A stretch of 10,363 nucleotides of DNA from an uncultured Eubacteriales bacterium. Its GTDB lineage: Bacteria > Bacillota > Clostridia > Christensenellales > CAG-138. Below the pieces are notes generated by a model. The model saw nothing but the letters and a program-made list of their open reading frames with translations. It ran no database searches and was not told the DNA's origin. How positions within the stretch are numbered: the stretch's first letter is position 1; every line of letters begins with the position of its first letter. The translations under genes were made by a program, and so were the position numbers. This document shows, one piece after another, positions 7,157 to 10,363 of the stretch. The stretch covers positions 1-10,363 of the forward strand of contig URFJ01000071.1 of assembly GCA_900547135.1 (NCBI GenBank). The letters run 5' to 3'.

Positions 7157-7882
7157 TTAATTTATGGCCCTTTTTGCTATATCAGGCTTGTTTGTTATTA
7201 TTGCATTCACGTTTGACGCCGCCAACAGCCTGATTGCGTCTTCGTCGTCTACCGTCCAGGTATTGATAGCTATACGGGCATTCCTGCAGTTTCTAATAAA
7301 TCCCGGAGCCTGCAGCGCAACGTTATAGGGAGGATGGAGAGCATCCGCACCAAGCATATGCGCGTAGTCCCACGCGTTGTAAAGCGCTTCGCCGTATAAA
7401 ACCCCAATCCTCGCCGATGGAGCTGCTTTGCGGCATTCCATGAGCATATAGTGGTTAAATGACGAGTATATAATCCTGTCACTCACTCCCATTTCATGCG
7501 CCAGTTTTGTTAAATCATCGCATATACCCTGATAGATAACCCTGTCGCACTTTATTTCAACGTTTATCAAAGCCTGGGTTGTCCTCAGCATGCCGTAAAC
7601 CTCTTTCAGGGTTGGAATCCTGGCGCCCCGATACTTTTCAAACCCGTTCGAAAAATCGAGTTTTTTCAACTCTGCGCATGTCATGTCCTTCACATAGCCC
7701 GAACCGTTGGACGTCCTGTCCACGGTTTCATCATGGATTACGACCAATTTTCCATCCCTTGTCCGGTGTACATCCAGTTCTATTCCATCCGCGCCCATTT
7801 TTAGCGCAAGCTCTATTGACTCCAATGTATTTTCAGGCGCATATGCGCTTGCGCCCCTATGTGCCCATATAGCCGTTGGCAT
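7157..7882 (-). CDS. glycerophosphodiester phosphodiesterase (cytosolic, UgpQ-like)
   Basis: Predicted 241-residue enzyme that hydrolyses glycerophosphodiesters (from phospholipid or teichoic acid turnover) to sn-glycerol 3-phosphate and an alcohol, using a divalent metal. Seen in order on a TIM-barrel pattern: AHRGASAYAPENT with His8, Arg9 and Glu17; GIELDVHRTRDG with Glu35 and Asp37; VVIHDETVDRT with His50 and Asp51; INVEIK with Glu109 and Lys111; and NTWTVDDED near the C-terminus. No signal peptide or membrane segment is present, so it should act in the cytosol. GAGGAGG lies 6 bases before the ATG, a very strong ribosome binding site that fixes the start. Length is normal for the short bacterial GDPDs. 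It is convergent with glyQS, and the two hairpins between them separate the transcripts. Exact substrate cannot be read from sequence. Confidence 0.94.
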   Translation of the reverse strand: MPTAIWAHRGASAYAPENTLESIELALKMGADGIELDVHRTRDGKLVVIHDETVDRTSNGSGYVKDMTCAELKKLDFSNGFEKYRGARIPTLKEVYGMLRTTQALINVEIKCDRVIYQGICDDLTKLAHEMGVSDRIIYSSFNHYMLMECRKAAPSARIGVLYGEALYNAWDYAHMLGADALHPPYNVALQAPGFIRNCRNARIAINTWTVDDEDAIRLLAASNVNAIITNKPDIAKRAIN

Positions 7883-7909
7883 TGTTATCCTCCTCTAGCG
7901 TTTTTTTCT

Positions 7910-7918
7910 ATTATAACA
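7910..7918 (-). promoter_or_regulatory. extended -10 promoter for the GDPD gene
   Basis: The minus strand reads TGTTATAAT, a perfect extended -10; no convincing -35 is visible. The transcript would start near 7903, leaving a leader of about 20 bases that carries the GAGGAGG site. Confidence 0.55.
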
Positions 7919-7982
7919 TCATTATTTAAATTTAGACAGAATAAATCACATATAAATAAAGTATTAAGGGCAATTTAATTCC

Positions 7983-8323
7983 ATGACTTTGCTCGAAGTG
8001 TGCGCATCGCTCATATTTGGCGGTGGTGTTTATGTAATTATAGAAATACTATACCGCGGCTACAGCCATTGGAGCATGGCCGTAGCTGGCGGCGTATCAT
8101 TCTTGCTTCTGCATGGCCTGTTTTCAAAGTTTAGCGGCATGCACATGATTTTGAGATTCGTTGCGTGCTTATTTTCAACATAAGGTTCGGATGGAATGTA
8201 TGGGATTATTCTAACCATAAATATAATCTGTATGGACAGGTATGTCTTCGCTATTCTTTAACCTGGGCGTTATTCGCTATTCCAATATCATTAATCAGTC
8301 ATATATGGGGGATGCTATTTTGA
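7983..8323 (+). pseudogene. frameshifted remnant of a PF06541 (CmpB-like, putative ABC-transporter type IV) membrane protein
   Basis: The first part, from ATG 7983 to TAA 8181-8183, encodes 66 residues with IFGGGVYVIIEILYRGYSHW followed by SMAVAGGVSFLLL, which matches the N-terminal half of the small PF06541 membrane proteins of Clostridia (Y-x-x-IE-x-LWRG-x-SHW-x-M-x-x-GG). The rest is present in another frame: from about 8153 to the TGA at 8321-8323 one reads IRFGWNVWDYSNHKYNLYGQ, VCLRYSLTWALF and a final hydrophobic stretch, with the family's hallmark GWNVWDYS and N-x-x-GQ-C. Between the halves the spacing is about 40 codons, shorter than I recall for the family (about 53), so a deletion with frameshift is likely. 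The ribosome binding site is weak (AAGGG about 12 bases upstream). Intact relatives are roughly 110-170 residues. The remnant ends 1 base before the convergent VanZ gene's stop. Confidence 0.75.
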
Positions 8324-8324
8324 C

Positions 8325-9743
8325 CTATCTCATTGCGGCAATATACGATTCCCATCTGCTCTTCTCCCCCGTTACCTCGCTGTAGGCCTCAATAGTAACC
8401 TTATATGCCGGCAATAACTGCGCTTTAGCAGCGTTGTGCACATAAGAAAGCTCTATATTCGTTATCGTGGCATCTCTATACTCAATCCTGTATCCATAGT
8501 TTCTGGCGCGCTGTACGGCGTCCAGCGATGGCATGATATTTATCTCGCGGTACTCTTCGTAGCGGCGAACGCTTGAATCTATTTCAGCTATATTAAGCTC
8601 ATCATCCATCCGCACGGTAATCTCTCCAAATGTCACAGTCCTTTGCCCTGAGTTATTCAAAGTGAAAATCACATTTTTACCCGTTATCATGTTGTTCGGG
8701 TCCTTATCAGACCTATTTGATTCAATTCTCACGCTATCTATGCTCTCCATCTCATCCAGCAGTGGGTTTACAACCCGCCTTGCAATTTCAATATATTGCT
8801 CGTCGGAGGGTAGACCGACATCTGACCTTATCTGAGCCCTGTAATCATAAACATCGTTTCTTCTGTATGTCCATGTACACTGTTTAGTTAATATAAGAAC
8901 GCCGCTGTTATCAGAAACCTCATAGGTCCCATCCTCCTTGTCGTAAATAGGAACTCCTTTCAGCTCAAGTGCATTCATAATGCTTCTTATCATGGTCTCG
9001 CGGTCGCAAGCCCTTTGCTTGTAGGTCATAGCTTTTATAGGTTCACCATTAAGCTTGGCCGTTATTTGCGTGCCATATGGCAAGCGCATGCTTGCGGTAA
9101 GTCCGAATTCGCTTAGGTCGGATGAAATGTCCATTATCATCGGGAAGCATATTATAAGTATCATTGCGCCTGTAAGGACAGCCGTTTGAAATTTTCCGTA
9201 CGTTGGCCTTACAACGCAGGCCCTTCTGAACCATTTGCGCTTCCTCAATGCATAGCGCAATAATGAATATAAGCAGAAGCCGGCCGCTCCCCCCATAAGG
9301 TTTGCAATCATGTCATCCACATCGCCAACCCTGCCTATAGCGTATTGGACGCCCTCAATTAGGGCCGTTGCGGCAAGGGTGATAAGCGTCACCTTGTAAA
9401 ACCTATTGACGCGCTTAGGAAAGACCAGTGGGAGCATAAGGCCTAAGGGCAGAAACATTATCATATTTAGCATAAACTGAGATTCGGTCAGACGATTTCC
9501 ATATGTATAAGTGTAATATAACGTTTCCCTAAATGGCATTAGATTAAAATAGTGAGTATCCATCAATGCCGGCTGCCATAAAATGGTAATAAGGTAAGTA
9601 ATGAATACAAAATTAATCATATGTCTAAGCCAGTACATATTGGGCACGCGCTTGCGAACGACGAAATATACAGGTAAGTATGCCAGAAATCCGGCTAAGG
9701 CGGCAAAGGGCAGGATTTTTAATAGATACAATATATAGGACAT
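8325..9743 (-). CDS. VanZ-domain membrane protein with large C-terminal extracytoplasmic region
   Basis: Predicted 472-residue membrane protein. The ATG at 9743-9741 is preceded 4 bases away by GGGAGG; an in-frame TTG 12 bases upstream overlaps that site and is unlikely. Residues about 5-28 form a first membrane helix. Residues about 40-165 are a VanZ-like domain: FNLMPFRET (66-74), NMIMFLPLGLMLPLVFP (93-109) and the signature EGVQYAIGRVGDVDDMIAN (Glu130 to Asn148) followed by a Gly-rich helix. VanZ itself gives low-level teicoplanin resistance; most VanZ-domain proteins are of unknown function. After another membrane helix (about 187-205) some 265 residues are probably outside the cell. They carry repeated strand/helix patterns and end with LLPAYKVTIEAYSEVTG, reminiscent of PepSY/YycI-type domains, a weak resemblance only. 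The usual VanZ protein is much shorter, so this is a fused architecture. No neighbour explains its role. Confidence 0.85.
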   Translation of the reverse strand: MSYILYLLKILPFAALAGFLAYLPVYFVVRKRVPNMYWLRHMINFVFITYLITILWQPALMDTHYFNLMPFRETLYYTYTYGNRLTESQFMLNMIMFLPLGLMLPLVFPKRVNRFYKVTLITLAATALIEGVQYAIGRVGDVDDMIANLMGGAAGFCLYSLLRYALRKRKWFRRACVVRPTYGKFQTAVLTGAMILIICFPMIMDISSDLSEFGLTASMRLPYGTQITAKLNGEPIKAMTYKQRACDRETMIRSIMNALELKGVPIYDKEDGTYEVSDNSGVLILTKQCTWTYRRNDVYDYRAQIRSDVGLPSDEQYIEIARRVVNPLLDEMESIDSVRIESNRSDKDPNNMITGKNVIFTLNNSGQRTVTFGEITVRMDDELNIAEIDSSVRRYEEYREINIMPSLDAVQRARNYGYRIEYRDATITNIELSYVHNAAKAQLLPAYKVTIEAYSEVTGEKSRWESYIAAMR

Positions 9744-9823
9744 CGTTCCTCCCAATGGGTTTTTATTAAAGCGCCTGCTAGTACTAAATAAGCCAATTAA
9801 TCAGATATTAACCTGAGGCGAAC

Positions 9824-9844
9824 AGGGCCTGCTTAGCAGGCCCT
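9824..9844. terminator. 9-bp perfect GC-rich hairpin between arcA and the VanZ gene
   Basis: AGGGCCTGC (9824-9832) and GCAGGCCCT (9836-9844) are exactly complementary around a TTA loop. On the minus strand it lies 43 bases after the arcA stop and 80 bases before the VanZ-gene start, so it probably ends or attenuates arcA transcription. No T-tract follows it on the minus strand; the nearest T-run (TTTTTAT) lies before it. A T-less terminator or RNA-stability element is therefore possible. Confidence 0.55.
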
Positions 9845-9887
9845 ATAAAAACACGGTATAATATTATTCTTCCATTGGTTCCTTATA

Positions 9888-10363
9888 TTACCCGATATCT
9901 TGCCTGCTGATGGGCATGCTCATGCATCTGGGTCCTCCCCGCCCTTTTGACAATTCGCTCCCCGGAATTGTATGAACCTTTATTCCGCGCTTGACAAGCA
10001 TGTCGTTTGTTATATCGTTGCGATCATAGGTTATTACTTCACCAGGTGCTATTGTAAGAGAGTTTGAGCCCATATTCCAATGTTCCCTGGCTGCGGTTAG
10101 CGGGTCGCCTCCGCCAACCTTTATAAACTCTACGGCGCTGAGTCCAAGGGCCCTCTTAAACACTTCCTCAAGGGATTCGTTCATGCAGTTTGCATAAAGA
10201 GAACCATCCTTTTTCAGCGTCAATTCATATACGTCGAACGCGCCTTCATATACCTGAGGGGCCGCAAGGAACTTGTCGTAATCAATCATGGTGCAGATAA
10301 CGTCAAGGTGCATGTATTTCCTTGTCTTGGGTAGGTTAAACACGATAATCCGCTCATATCCGT
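9888..10363 (-). CDS. arcA: arginine deiminase, C-terminal part (runs off window)
   Basis: C-terminal 157 or so residues of arginine deiminase, which hydrolyses L-arginine to L-citrulline and ammonia, the first step of the ATP-yielding arginine deiminase pathway. The frame stays open to the right edge (reading YERIIVFNLPKTRKYMHLD), so the apparent GTG start near 10343 is not real and the N-terminus lies outside. Visible family signatures are MHLDVICTMIDYDKF with the catalytic His-x-Asp pair, KVGGGDPLTAAREHW, NMGSNSLTIAPGEVITYDRN, and GRGGPRCMSMP with the catalytic Cys (codon at 9926-9924). Usual full length is about 400 residues. The C-terminus after the Cys motif is short and normal. The downstream gene is the unrelated VanZ protein, so arcB/arcC/arcD, if present, must lie elsewhere or upstream. 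Confidence 0.96.
   Translation of the reverse strand, partial: GYERIIVFNLPKTRKYMHLDVICTMIDYDKFLAAPQVYEGAFDVYELTLKKDGSLYANCMNESLEEVFKRALGLSAVEFIKVGGGDPLTAAREHWNMGSNSLTIAPGEVITYDRNDITNDMLVKRGIKVHTIPGSELSKGRGGPRCMSMPISRQDIG

Noticed and set aside
10320..10343. GTG start for a 151-residue small protein at 10343
   Set aside because: The frame is open to the window edge and matches the interior of arginine deiminase, so this is a partial gene, not a short one.
1..10363. CRISPR array, tRNA or rRNA gene, insertion sequence ends
   Set aside because: I found no regularly spaced repeats, tRNA cloverleaf pattern, rRNA sequence or transposase with terminal inverted repeats in the window.

Overview
The window looks like chromosomal DNA of a low-to-moderate GC Gram-positive bacterium, most likely a member of the Clostridia. 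Grounds for this are the single-chain class II glycyl-tRNA synthetase, a DUF4358-type lipoprotein beside an MBOAT/DHHW pair, a clostridial-type OGG glycosylase, strong AGGAGG-like ribosome binding sites and frequent ATA/AGG codons. No phage genes, intact insertion sequence, CRISPR array, rRNA or tRNA was seen.

Region 1 (about 1-3402, plus strand) is a cell-surface module. It holds a small DUF4358-like lipoprotein, an AlgI-like MBOAT membrane O-acyltransferase and a membrane-anchored DHHW/AlgX-like SGNH protein. By family knowledge the last two form an O-acetylation pair that moves acyl groups across the membrane onto a surface glycan. The MBOAT gene carries an in-frame TGA exactly where the family has tryptophan, four codons after the catalytic histidine, so it is either broken or read through. 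A 26-base perfect palindrome separates the lipoprotein gene from the MBOAT gene.

Region 2 (3403-3943) is 541 bases without a convincing gene.

Region 3 (3944-7032) holds a small membrane protein on the minus strand that resembles DUF1614. It is divergent from an 8-oxoguanine DNA glycosylase (ogg), which is followed by glycyl-tRNA synthetase with its own well-formed promoter and a terminator.

Region 4 (7157-10363) is mainly minus strand: a cytosolic glycerophosphodiester phosphodiesterase, a VanZ-domain membrane protein with a large C-terminal extracytoplasmic part, and the C-terminal part of arginine deiminase (arcA), which runs off the right edge. Between the first two, on the plus strand, lies a frameshifted remnant of a PF06541 (putative ABC-transporter type IV / CmpB-like) membrane protein. 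Its C-terminal half is recoverable only by changing frame.

Most genes are housekeeping or membrane functions with separate promoters. The accessory interest is the O-acetylation module with its internal stop, the decayed membrane gene, and two strong GC-rich hairpins that lack a T-tract.
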